Assembly (NCBI RefSeq): GCF_005222485.1
Contig: NZ_CP029078.1
Coordinates: 6,883,501-6,947,500 of the forward strand
DNA: 64,000 nucleotides
DNA from: Streptomyces griseoviridis
Lineage (GTDB): Bacteria > Actinomycetota > Actinomycetes > Streptomycetales > Streptomycetaceae
Direction of reading: 5' to 3'
Positions 56,716-64,000 of the stretch are shown one piece after another (the first letter of the stretch is position 1; the number at the start of each line of letters is the position of its first letter). A model generated the notes under the pieces. That model did no database searches. It saw only the letters and a list, made by a program, of their open reading frames with translations, and was not told the origin of the DNA. The translations under genes were made by a program, and so were the position numbers.

Positions 56716-57215
56716 GCCGGGCCTGCCCCCTTGTGCACGGTGACAGCCCCCTGCCGTCACCTCCGCTTCGAAGGTATGTGCGGGATAAGCGCGTCACCTC
56801 GTGCTGCCCGGTGACACCGCCCGCCCCCGGCTCCTCCGTCCGGACGGCACCCCCTCCCCGGCGGGGAGGACCCGGGGCCCCTACATCTATCGGGGTCCGG
56901 AAGGGCCCGTCTCCGGGTCGCGGCGCCCTGGCTCTCAGGGTCGGCGCGGCAGACGCCGTCGGTACCGGGACGTCAGGGCTCGGGGGCGGCCGGTTCCCGG
57001 GGAAGGGTCCGGCCGGGCGCTGACGCGAGGGTGCCGGACAGGTCGCGGCCGGGCGGGGGAGCCGATGCCGGCCGTCGATCCGCGAGAGTCCCCGGCGGGC
57101 CCGGCACGCCCGGCACGCCCGGCACGGCGGCACGCCCGGCACGGCGGCCCGCCGCGTGCGGGCCGGCCGCCGTGCCCACCCCCGCGGGGCGCGACGGCCG
57201 ACTTATGGTGTGCGC
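56716..57215. other. 500-bp intergenic region with 9-bp repeats
   Basis: Divergent region between the MMPL gene and the DUF1697 gene. Three tandem copies of CCCGGCACG fill 57100-57126 and a fourth is at 57135-57143. The part near 56750-56800 probably holds the MMPL promoter. No gene is supported; open frames are shadows driven by the 9-bp period. Confidence 0.5.
57204..57209 (+). promoter_or_regulatory. Possible -10 box of a leaderless DUF1697 transcript
   Basis: TATGGT ends 6 nt before the ATG at 57216 and no ribosome site lies between, which is the spacing of leaderless actinobacterial genes. No clear -35 box. Confidence 0.35.
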
Positions 57216-57770
57216 ATGACGACGACGTACGCGGCGCTCCTGCGCGGGATCAACGTGGGCGGCAAGAAGAAACTCCCGATGGCCGAGCTGCGACAGCTCA
57301 TGGAGGGCCTCGGGCACGACGGCGTCCGCACCCACCTCCAGAGCGGCCAGGCCGTCTTCACCACCGGCCGGGGCGACGAAGGCACCCTCGCCACCGAGCT
57401 GGCCGAAGCCATCGAGAAACGATTCGGCTTCCCGGTGGACGTGATCGTCCGCGACCACGCCTACCTCACCGCGGTCGTCGACGACTGCCCCTTCCCGGCC
57501 GCCGAACTCGAACCAAGGCAACTCCACGTCACCTACTTCTCCGCGCCAGTCGACCCGGCCCGCTTCACCGACCTCGACCGGGACACCCACCTCCCCGAGG
57601 AGTTCCGCCTCGGCGACCGCGCCCTGTACCTCTACGCCCCCGACGGCCTCGGCCGCTCCAAACTCGCCGAGGCGCTCTCCCGCCCCCGCGTCAACAAGGG
57701 CCTCATCGCCACCACCCGCAACTGGAACACCGTCACCAAGCTCGCGGAACTCACCCACCCACCGCGTTAG
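57216..57770 (+). CDS. DUF1697 family protein
   Basis: 184 residues. MTTTYAALLRGINVGGKKKLPMAELRQLMEGLGHDGVRTHLQSGQAVFTT is the DUF1697 signature, followed by VIVRDHAYLTAVV, LHVTYFSAPVDP, and the terminal TTRNWNTVTKLAEL. Function unknown; small cytosolic protein. The PanE-like gene follows after 21 bp. Confidence 0.9.
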   Translation: MTTTYAALLRGINVGGKKKLPMAELRQLMEGLGHDGVRTHLQSGQAVFTTGRGDEGTLATELAEAIEKRFGFPVDVIVRDHAYLTAVVDDCPFPAAELEPRQLHVTYFSAPVDPARFTDLDRDTHLPEEFRLGDRALYLYAPDGLGRSKLAEALSRPRVNKGLIATTRNWNTVTKLAELTHPPR

Positions 57771-57791
57771 CCCCTGTGCGAGGCTCCTCCC

Positions 57792-58814
57792 ATGCGCTAC
57801 ATCATCATCGGAGCGGGAGCCGTCGGCGGTGCCATCGGCGGGCGTCTCGCGGGCTCGGGACACGACGTGGTACTGGTCGCGCGCGGCGCGCACCTCGCCG
57901 CCCTGCGACAGCACGGACTACGACTCACCGTGCCCGACGGCGAGTTCACCCACCGGCTGCCCGCCGTCGAAACCCCCGACGAACTGGGTGAGTTGAGGCC
58001 GGACGACGTCCTCCTCCTCGCCGTCAAGACCCAGCACACCGAGGAAGCCCTACGGCTCTGGGGGCGCGCCCCGGTCGCGGGCGGCGGCACCGCGGCCGAA
58101 CAACTGCCGCTGCTGTGCGCGCAGAACGGCGTCGAGAGCACCCGCATCGCGCTGCGCGTCTTCCGCCGCGTCTACGGCGTCTGCGTCTGGCTGCCCGCCA
58201 CCCACCTCGAACCCGGCACCGTCTCCGCCGCAGGAGCCCCGCTCACCGGCATCCTGCACATCGGACGCTACCCGCACGGCACCGACGAGACGGCCCGCGC
58301 GGTCGCCGCCGACCTGGAGGTGTCCCACTTCGAGGCACCGGTCGCCGCCGACGTCGAACGCTGGCGGTACGCCAAGCTGCTCGCCAACCTCGGCAACGCC
58401 CTGGAGGCGGTCGCAGGGCCCCTCGAAGGCGACGACGCCACGGCCCTGTTCGCCCGGGTACGGGCGGAGGGCGCGGCCGTCCTCGACGCGGCGGGGCTCG
58501 CCCACGTGAGCGAGGAGGAACAGCGGGCGGTGCGCGGCGACAAGATCGCCCAGCTGCCGCTGCCCGGCGTCCCGCGCGGCGGCGGCTCCTCCTGGCAGTC
58601 GCTCACCCGCGCCGCCGGCACCATCGAGACCGACTACCTCAACGGCGAGATCGCCCTGCTCGGCCGCCTGCACGGCGTCCCGACCCCGCTGAACGAACTC
58701 CTGCAACGCCTCGCCGACCGGTTCGCCGCCGAGCGCCGCCCGCCGGGCTCGCTCCCGCTCCCCGACCTGCTGCGCCTGGCCGACGAGGCCGTCGCGTCCG
58801 TCCGGGAGCAATGA
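57792..58814 (+). CDS. Ketopantoate reductase-like protein (2-dehydropantoate 2-reductase family)
   Basis: 340 residues. Rossmann GxGxxG in IIIGAGAVGGAIGGRLAGSGHDVVLVAR; VKTQHTEEAL, LLCAQNGVEST, KLLANLGNALEAVAG (catalytic Lys region), and ETDYLNGEIALLGRLHGVPTPLNELL at the C-domain. May make pantoate for CoA or act on another keto acid; this family has many non-PanE members, so no symbol is given. Confidence 0.85.
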   Translation: MRYIIIGAGAVGGAIGGRLAGSGHDVVLVARGAHLAALRQHGLRLTVPDGEFTHRLPAVETPDELGELRPDDVLLLAVKTQHTEEALRLWGRAPVAGGGTAAEQLPLLCAQNGVESTRIALRVFRRVYGVCVWLPATHLEPGTVSAAGAPLTGILHIGRYPHGTDETARAVAADLEVSHFEAPVAADVERWRYAKLLANLGNALEAVAGPLEGDDATALFARVRAEGAAVLDAAGLAHVSEEEQRAVRGDKIAQLPLPGVPRGGGSSWQSLTRAAGTIETDYLNGEIALLGRLHGVPTPLNELLQRLADRFAAERRPPGSLPLPDLLRLADEAVASVREQ

Positions 58815-59160
58815 CGGCACCGGTTCTGGCGTGGGGCGCGCGGCGCGGGGCGTGCGGGGCGTGCGGGGCGTGCGCATGGGGCGTGCGCGTGGACGTGTGG
58901 GCGTGAGGCGTGACGTGCGGGCGTGCGGCGCGCGCGTGACGCGTGGCCGTGGGGCGCACGACGTACGGCCACGTGCCCTGCGCCACCGCCGAACTCCCCC
59001 CGGAACTCCCCCCCCCGGCCCCCCGGAACTCTCCCGGACCTCCCCCGGCCCCCCGACACACCCCGGCATCCCCCGACCCCCCCGGCATTCCCCAGGCACT
59101 CCGCCGCCACCCCGCCGATGCGCCCCGATGCGCCGGTCGCCCGGCGCCCCGCGCCCGCCG
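58815..59160. other. 346-bp low-complexity intergenic region
   Basis: Between convergent PanE-like and CbiX genes. From about 58840 to 58930 the sequence is built of GGGGCGTGC-like units with a partly regular 9-bp period; from about 58985 to 59125 it is a C-rich tract with CCGGAACTC and CCCCGGCAT motifs repeated. No gene or simple terminator recognised. Confidence 0.5.
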
Positions 59161-59922
59161 TCAGGCGCTGAGCATCGGCAGCGGAAGCCGGCGGTGGCCC
59201 GAGGCCGCCTCCGTGTACCGCTCCAGGGCCACCCGCGCCACCTCGGGCGAGTCACCCAGGACGTCGGCGAGGACATCGGCCCCGGCCGCGCCCCGCGCGA
59301 TCCGGTCCGGCAGGAAACCGGGCGCGAGCACGTACGGCGCCACCGCGACCCGCGCGCAGCCGAGCGCCCGCAACTCCCGTACCGCGTCCTCGGTGCGGGG
59401 CAGCGCCGCCGACGCGAACGCGGGCCGCACGGCGTACCAGCCGGTCTCCCGCCACTCCCGCGCGACAGCGTCGATCACCCCGATCGCCTCCGGGTCCGTG
59501 GACCCCGCCGAGGCCAGCACGACCCCCGTCGACGCCTTGTCGGCGGGCGTCAACCCGGCCTCGTACAACCGCCGTTCCAGCGCGGAGCGCAGCAGCGGTG
59601 ACGGGCCGAGCACTTCCGCCTGCCGGATCCGCAGCCGCCGGGGCGCGTCCCGCAGTACCGCCGGGATGTCCGCCTTCGCGTGGAAGGCGCGGGTCAGCAG
59701 CAGCGGCAGCGCCACCACGTCCCGCACGCCCTCCGCCGCCAGGGACTCCAACACCCCTTGCACGGAAGGGACGTTGAAGTCCAGGAAGCCGGTCTCCACC
59801 CGCAGCCCCGGGCGCAGCGACCGTATCCGCCGCACCAGGGCGTGCACGGTCGCGGCGTGCCGAGGGTCACGGCTGCCGTGGGCGATGACCACGAGAACGG
59901 GGGAGACCGGCCGGATGTGCAT
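59161..59922 (-). CDS. Sirohydrochlorin chelatase-like protein (CbiX/SirB family)
   Basis: 253 residues; ATG with TTGAGG upstream, 8 bp after the permease stop. PVLVVIAHGSRDPRHAATVHALV has the catalytic His, and ALPLLLTRAFHAKADIPAVL is the second CbiX block; the C-terminal half repeats the fold. Inserts iron or cobalt into sirohydrochlorin; with cys genes the likely product is siroheme for sulfite reductase. Last gene of the sulfur operon visible here. Confidence 0.9.
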   Translation of the reverse strand: MHIRPVSPVLVVIAHGSRDPRHAATVHALVRRIRSLRPGLRVETGFLDFNVPSVQGVLESLAAEGVRDVVALPLLLTRAFHAKADIPAVLRDAPRRLRIRQAEVLGPSPLLRSALERRLYEAGLTPADKASTGVVLASAGSTDPEAIGVIDAVAREWRETGWYAVRPAFASAALPRTEDAVRELRALGCARVAVAPYVLAPGFLPDRIARGAAGADVLADVLGDSPEVARVALERYTEAASGHRRLPLPMLSA

Positions 59923-59930
59923 GGACTACC

Positions 59931-60809
59931 TCAACTCCTCACCAGCAGACCGCGACCGCGCAGCACCCGGCGCTCCAGCGGGCTGAAGATCAGCAGGTCG
60001 ATCGCGATGCCCACGAACAGGATCAGCAGGATCGCCTCGAACACCATCGCCATGTCGCTCGCGGTGCGCCCGTTCTCCAGCAACTGGCCGAGCCCCACGC
60101 CCAGATCGGGGAAGTTCGCGATGATCTCCGCGGCCATCAGCGAACGCCACGAGAACGCCCAGCCCTGCTTGAGGCCCGCCACATAGCCGGGCAGCGCGGC
60201 CGGCAGGGTGACGTGCCAGACGCCCTTCAGCCCGGTCGCGCCCATCGTGCGGCCCGCCCGCAGGAACAGCGGCGGCACCTGATCGACGCCGGAGACCAGG
60301 CCGTTGGCGATGGACGGCACCGCGCCGAGCAGGATCACCGCGTACATCATCGAGTTGTTCAGGCCCAGCCAGATCACCGCGGGCGGCACCCACGCCACCG
60401 AGGGCAGCGACTGGAGCCCCGACAGGATCGGGCCGATCGCCGCCCGCACGAACCTCACCCGCGCCACCAGCAGCCCCAGCGGGGTGCCGATGAGCAGCGC
60501 GAAGAAGAAGCCGAGCAGACCGCGCGACACGCTCGTCCAGATGTAGCCCAGCAGGTCGCCCTTGAGCCAGGCCTCCTTGAAGACGTCCCCGACCGCCGCG
60601 GGCGACGGCAGCTTCGACGGGTCGTCGACGACCGGGTACAGCAGCGTCCAGGCCACCAGGACCACCACGATCGCGATGATCGGCGGCAGGATCTTGTTGA
60701 CGAAGGTGTGCCGGAACGTCGGCCGGCCGGCCGACGAGGTCTCCAGGGCGTCAAGACCGGCCTCGACGCTTCCCGCCTCCTGGACCGGCGTCGTCTCAGT
60801 GCTGGCCAT
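59931..60809 (-). CDS. ABC transporter permease, SsuC/TauC (sulfonate) type
   Basis: 292 residues from the ATG at 60807-60809, overlapping the ATPase gene by 14 bp. Six membrane helices and the permease loop RAGRTMGATGLKGVWHVTLPAALPGYVAGLKQGWAFSWRSLMAAE. Placement between cysN and a siroheme gene favours a sulfonate, sulfate-ester or related sulfur source over nitrate. Confidence 0.9.
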   Translation of the reverse strand: MASTETTPVQEAGSVEAGLDALETSSAGRPTFRHTFVNKILPPIIAIVVVLVAWTLLYPVVDDPSKLPSPAAVGDVFKEAWLKGDLLGYIWTSVSRGLLGFFFALLIGTPLGLLVARVRFVRAAIGPILSGLQSLPSVAWVPPAVIWLGLNNSMMYAVILLGAVPSIANGLVSGVDQVPPLFLRAGRTMGATGLKGVWHVTLPAALPGYVAGLKQGWAFSWRSLMAAEIIANFPDLGVGLGQLLENGRTASDMAMVFEAILLILFVGIAIDLLIFSPLERRVLRGRGLLVRS

Positions 60810-61575
60810 GACGGCTGATCTCCCCACGCAGGACATCGGTGATCTCGACGGACAGTTCGGCCACCGGCGCGTCCTCGATGCGCCGCGGCTGCGGGATGCC
60901 GACCGTCCACTCGCGGGCGATCCGGCCGGGACGCGACGACAGCAGGATCACCCGCTGCGCGAGCCGCACCGCCTCGCGCACGTTGTGCGTCACGAACAGC
61001 ACGGAGACGCCCGTCTCCGCCCAGATCCTGGTCAGTTCGTCGTGCAGCAAATCCCGGGTGATGGCGTCGAGCGCCGCGAACGGCTCGTCCATCAGCAGCA
61101 GGTTGCTCTCCTGGGCCAGCGCCCGCGCCAGCGCCACCCGTTGGCGCATGCCGCCGGACAGCTCGTGCACCCGCTTGCCGTAGGCGCCCTTCAGCCGGAC
61201 CAGCGCGAGCAGTTCCTCGGTCCTGCCGCGCCGCTCCGGCTTCGGCACGCCCCGCAGCTTGAGGGCGAGTTCGATGTTCCGTCCCGCGGTCAGCCACGGG
61301 AACAGGGCGTGCTCCTGGAACATCAGGGCCGGGCGCCCGTCCGTCGTGATGGAGCCCGCGGTGGGCCGGTCGAGCCCCGCCACCAGGTTCAGCAGCGTGG
61401 ACTTCCCGCAGCCCGAGGCGCCCAGGAGCGTGACGAACTCGCCCGGCGCGACATCGATGCTGATGTCGTCCAGGACGAGCTGCTGCCCGGCCGGGGTCGT
61501 GAAGGACTTCGAGACATGGTCGAGGCGTGCGGCGTGCTCGACCGCCTCTTCGGCCTTGGCGAGTGTCGTGGCCAT
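60796..61575 (-). CDS. ABC transporter ATP-binding protein, SsuB/TauB type
   Basis: 259 residues from the ATG at 61573-61575, which has AGGAGGTGA 5 nt upstream; a GTG 9 nt earlier overlaps that site. Walker A GASGCGKST, Q-loop LMFQEHALFPWLT, signature LSGGMRQRV, Walker B LLLMDEP, switch VTHNVREAV. Energises the sulfonate-type importer. Confidence 0.93.
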   Translation of the reverse strand: MATTLAKAEEAVEHAARLDHVSKSFTTPAGQQLVLDDISIDVAPGEFVTLLGASGCGKSTLLNLVAGLDRPTAGSITTDGRPALMFQEHALFPWLTAGRNIELALKLRGVPKPERRGRTEELLALVRLKGAYGKRVHELSGGMRQRVALARALAQESNLLLMDEPFAALDAITRDLLHDELTRIWAETGVSVLFVTHNVREAVRLAQRVILLSSRPGRIAREWTVGIPQPRRIEDAPVAELSVEITDVLRGEISRHGQH

Positions 61576-61609
61576 GGTCGTCACCTCCTGGGAACTCGTC
61601 GGGGCCTGA

Positions 61610-62731
61610 TCAGCTGGTGCCGAGACCTGCGGCGTCCACGGTGCTCGCGCCCTGGGCCTTGAGGACCTTGTTCAGGAGCGTGAGGTCGTAGATGCCCTTC
61701 AGGTCGGGCTTCTCCAGCAGACCGGCCTTGACGGCGTGCTCCGCCTCGGTGTCGAGGGTGGCGGCCAGCGGGTCGTCGGTGAACTGGACGGACTTCCAGG
61801 CCGGGTCGAGGACGTCGGCGGGCAGCTCCTTGCCCGAGTCCACGCCGAGCTGCTTGTTGGCGGCGGCCTTCGCCTCGTCCGGGTTGGCGTTGATCCACTT
61901 GTTGGCGTCGACCGACGCCTTCAGGACCGCCTCGACGGCCTTCGGGTGCTCCTTGAGGAAGCTCTGCCGCACGATGATGTTGGTGATCACGAACTTCTTG
62001 TCGGGCCACAGCGACGCCTCGTCGAGCAGCACCTTGCCGCCCTCGGCGACGAGCTTCGACGCGGTCGGCTCCGGCACCCACGCGCCGTCTATGGAACCCG
62101 CCTTGAAGGCGTCCGGGGTGATCTTGTTGTCGGTGCGGACGACGGTGACGTCACCCTTGCCGCTCTGCGCGTCGACCTTCCAGCCCTGCTCGGCCGCCCA
62201 GTTGAGGAACGCCACGTCCTGCGTGTTGCCCAGCTGGGGCGTCGCGATCTTCTTGCCCTTGACGTCCTTCAGGGACGTGACCTTCTTCGGGTTCACGACC
62301 AGCTTCACCCCGCCGGAAGCCGAACCGCCGATGATCTTCAGGCTCTTGCCCGCCGACTTGGTGTACCCGTTGATGGCCGGGGAGGGGCCGATCCACCCGA
62401 TGTCGATGGAACCGGAGTTAAGCGCCTCGATCTCGGAAGGACCGGCGTTGAAGGTCGCGTACTGCGCCTTGGTGGCGCCCAACTCCTTCTGGAAGAGGCC
62501 CTGTTCACGGCCGACCAGCGCGGTCGCGTGGGTCAGGTTGCCGAAGTAGCCGATCTTCACGGAGTCGAGGCCGTCGATCTTCTTCGAACCGGCGGCGACC
62601 TTCTCGTTCGACGAGTCGTCCTTCGACTCGGAGCCGTAGCCGCAGGCGGCGAGGGCGAGCAGGGGCAGCGCGGCCAGCACGGCCGCACTCCGGCGCGTGA
62701 ACCCGGAACGGGCGAAGCGGTTGGCAGGCAC
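61610..62731 (-). CDS. ABC substrate-binding lipoprotein, SsuA/TauA type
   Basis: 373 residues from the GTG at 62729-62731 (AGAGGAAC upstream). Signal FTRRSAAVLAALPLLALAAC with lipobox. DSVKIGYFGNLTHATALVGREQGLFQKELG, FNAGPSEIEALNSGSIDIGWIGPSPAINGY and IDGAWVPEPTASKLV are the sulfonate/nitrate-binding pattern. First gene of the transporter set, preceded by two tiny ORFs after cysN. Confidence 0.92.
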   Translation of the reverse strand: MPANRFARSGFTRRSAAVLAALPLLALAACGYGSESKDDSSNEKVAAGSKKIDGLDSVKIGYFGNLTHATALVGREQGLFQKELGATKAQYATFNAGPSEIEALNSGSIDIGWIGPSPAINGYTKSAGKSLKIIGGSASGGVKLVVNPKKVTSLKDVKGKKIATPQLGNTQDVAFLNWAAEQGWKVDAQSGKGDVTVVRTDNKITPDAFKAGSIDGAWVPEPTASKLVAEGGKVLLDEASLWPDKKFVITNIIVRQSFLKEHPKAVEAVLKASVDANKWINANPDEAKAAANKQLGVDSGKELPADVLDPAWKSVQFTDDPLAATLDTEAEHAVKAGLLEKPDLKGIYDLTLLNKVLKAQGASTVDAAGLGTS

Positions 62732-62770
62732 GGGAGGTGTTCCTCTCGTTGGCCCGGCGGGCACGGTCTC

Positions 62771-62872
62771 TCAGGTCGTGGCCGGGAGGTCGGCAGGGTG
62801 TCTTCGTCGTCTCGGAGACGTCCGGTGGGGGGACAGGGCGCGCAGGCGGTGCGCGTACGTCATCGCGCACAT
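62771..62872 (-). CDS. Possible 33-residue leader peptide ORF 2 in the cys operon
   Basis: ATG at 62870-62872 with GGGGTGG before it; a second in-frame ATG at 62861-62863 overlaps the stop of the previous small ORF (ATGA). The product starts MCAMTYAHR and ends RRRRHPADLPATT, very basic, with one Cys at position 2. It ends 39 nt before the binding-protein start. May be a leader peptide that couples or attenuates expression; translation not proven. Confidence 0.35.
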   Translation of the reverse strand: MCAMTYAHRLRALSPHRTSPRRRRHPADLPATT

Positions 62873-62964
62873 CGCGCCACCCCGCCCTGCCCGCTGCCGA
62901 GGTCGCCGCTGCCGACGCGGCCACCCTCCTTCGCGAACGTGGAGTAGAAATCGTTCGACGTCAT
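62860..62964 (-). CDS. Possible 34-residue small ORF 1 coupled to cysN
   Basis: ATG at 62962-62964, two nucleotides after the cysN TGA, so translation could re-initiate. Product MTSNDFYSTFAKEGGRVGSG followed by 14 Gly/Ala-rich residues and a Cys near the end. No known domain. Its stop overlaps an ATG of the next small ORF. Confidence 0.4.
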   Translation of the reverse strand: MTSNDFYSTFAKEGGRVGSGDLGSGQGGVARCAR

Positions 62965-62966
62965 GG

Positions 62967-64000
62967 TCAGAAGTCCCAACCGTCGTCGTCCGCCGGGTCC
63001 TTGACCGGGTCGGGGGCCGCGAACGACTCGCCGACCATGCCCGCCGTGAGCGTGGTGCCGTCGCTGGGGTCGATCAGGATGAACGAGCCGGTACGCCGTG
63101 AGTCGGCGTACGCGTCCACCGGCAGCGGCTCCGCGGTGCGGATCTTCACCCGGCCGATGTCGTTGGCAACGAGCTGCCCCGGGTGCGGGTGCAGGGACAG
63201 GTCGTCGAGGGTGAGGCGGGACGGGATGTCCTTGACGATCGCCTTGACGGTGCGGGTGCCGTGCTTGAGCAGCACCCGGTGCCCGACGGTCAGCGCCTGG
63301 TCGGCGACATGGCAGACGGTCGCCTCGATGTCCTGGGTGGTCGGCGGGGCGTCCTCGCCCGGCACGATCAGGTCGCCGCGCGAGATGTCGATGTCGTCCT
63401 CGAGGAGCAGCGTCACCGACTGCGTCGTCCACGCCACCTGGACCGGCTCGCCGAGCAGGTCGATACCGGCGATCCGCGAGGAGCGCCCGGACGGCAGGAC
63501 GGTGACGTCCTCACCGACCCGGAACGAACCGGCGGCGATCTGGCCTGCGTACCCCCGGTAGTCGGGGTGCTCCGCGGTCTGCGGGCGGATCACGTACTGC
63601 ACGGGCAGCCGGGCGTGGCAGTGGCTCAGGTCGTGGCTGACCGGGACCGTCTCCAGGTGTTCGAGGACGGTGGGGCCGCCGTACCAGTCCATCGTCGCGG
63701 ACGGCTCCACCACGTTGTCGCCGGCCAGCGCGGAGATCGGGATCGCGGTGACCTCGGGCACGCCCAGCTCGGTCGCGTACGCCGTGAACTCCTCGGCGAT
63801 CGCCGCGAACACCGGCTCCCGGTAGTCGACCAGGTCCATCTTGTTGACGGCGAGCACGACGTGCGGCACCCGCAGCAGCGCGGCGATCGCCGCGTGCCTG
63901 CGGGTCTGCTCGACGACGCCGTTGCGGGCGTCCACCAGGATCACGGTCAGTTCGGCGGTGGAGGCGCCGGTGACCATGTTGCGGGTGTACTGCACGTGGC
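62967..64000 (-). CDS. cysN: Sulfate adenylyltransferase subunit 1 (CysN), 5' part outside the window
   Basis: The last 344 residues are visible; the frame runs off the end of the window. HVQYTRNMVTGASTAELTVILVDARNG is switch II and beyond, NKMDLVDY the G4 box, ISALAGDN the G5 box, then the two beta-barrel domains (DYRGYAGQIAAGSFRVGEDVTVLPSG, LTVGHRVLLKHGTRTVKAIV). The GTPase drives APS formation by CysD in sulfate assimilation. Upstream cys genes are presumably outside the window. Confidence 0.96.
   Translation of the reverse strand, partial: HVQYTRNMVTGASTAELTVILVDARNGVVEQTRRHAAIAALLRVPHVVLAVNKMDLVDYREPVFAAIAEEFTAYATELGVPEVTAIPISALAGDNVVEPSATMDWYGGPTVLEHLETVPVSHDLSHCHARLPVQYVIRPQTAEHPDYRGYAGQIAAGSFRVGEDVTVLPSGRSSRIAGIDLLGEPVQVAWTTQSVTLLLEDDIDISRGDLIVPGEDAPPTTQDIEATVCHVADQALTVGHRVLLKHGTRTVKAIVKDIPSRLTLDDLSLHPHPGQLVANDIGRVKIRTAEPLPVDAYADSRRTGSFILIDPSDGTTLTAGMVGESFAAPDPVKDPADDDGWDF

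Overview
The window is a piece of a Streptomyces-type chromosome. GC content is very high, codons almost always end in G or C, and GTG and TTG starts and 1-14 bp start/stop overlaps are frequent. The gene set is also typical: two conservons (CvnA-D), geosmin synthase, ArpA/CprB-type gamma-butyrolactone receptor homologues, an SSI-type protease inhibitor, an LPMO and DUF6230/DUF6114. The CprB-like / DUF89 / geosmin synthase order and the cysN-ssu-type transporter order both resemble, from memory, the S. coelicolor chromosome. No insertion sequence, prophage, CRISPR array, rRNA or complete tRNA was seen.

Layout. 1-3000: the 3' end of an ApbE flavin transferase, a repeat-filled gap and a GT39 glycosyltransferase. 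3285-18492: an OpuC-type compatible-solute ABC operon, a first conservon on the minus strand, the matching OpuC-type binding lipoprotein, an atypical MIO-family lyase, a Tat-exported GH43 protein, and a second conservon. 18658-26729: a sugar-binding lipoprotein, a SAM methyltransferase, TerB, an ArsR plus MgtA-type ATPase operon, an LCP cell-wall ligase, TatA and DUF6114/DUF6230. 28081-35178: a small secreted protein, a membrane-anchored LPMO, two adjacent ArpA/CprB-type repressors, a DUF89 protein and geosmin synthase. 35299-47358: a PDZ protein, an M24 peptidase, an APH-like protein, and the glycogen-to-trehalose genes (treZ, treY, glgX), with an FHA gene and an M14 peptidase/SSI inhibitor pair lying between treZ and treY. 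47589-54374: a copper-amine-oxidase-like protein split over two genes, a HEPN-family protein, a DEDDh exonuclease behind a PafBC-like promoter, an APH kinase and an OleD-like glycosyltransferase. 54451-64000: an MMPL transporter, DUF1697, a PanE-like reductase, and the end of a sulfur-assimilation operon (cysN, two tiny coupled ORFs, sulfonate-type ABC transporter, CbiX chelatase).

How the genes may work together. Several parts concern osmotic and surface biology: compatible-solute uptake, trehalose synthesis and cell-wall polymer ligation. Each conservon has an ABC solute-binding lipoprotein gene next to its sensor kinase gene, which is the most suggestive system-level pattern here. Other items worth testing are the split amine oxidase with a changed cofactor motif, the lyase with Gly-Thr-Gly instead of Ala-Ser-Gly, the tandem 25-bp repeat before geosmin synthase, and the chained small ORFs inside the cys operon. 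All function calls rest on reading the sequence and on family knowledge. No database search was run.
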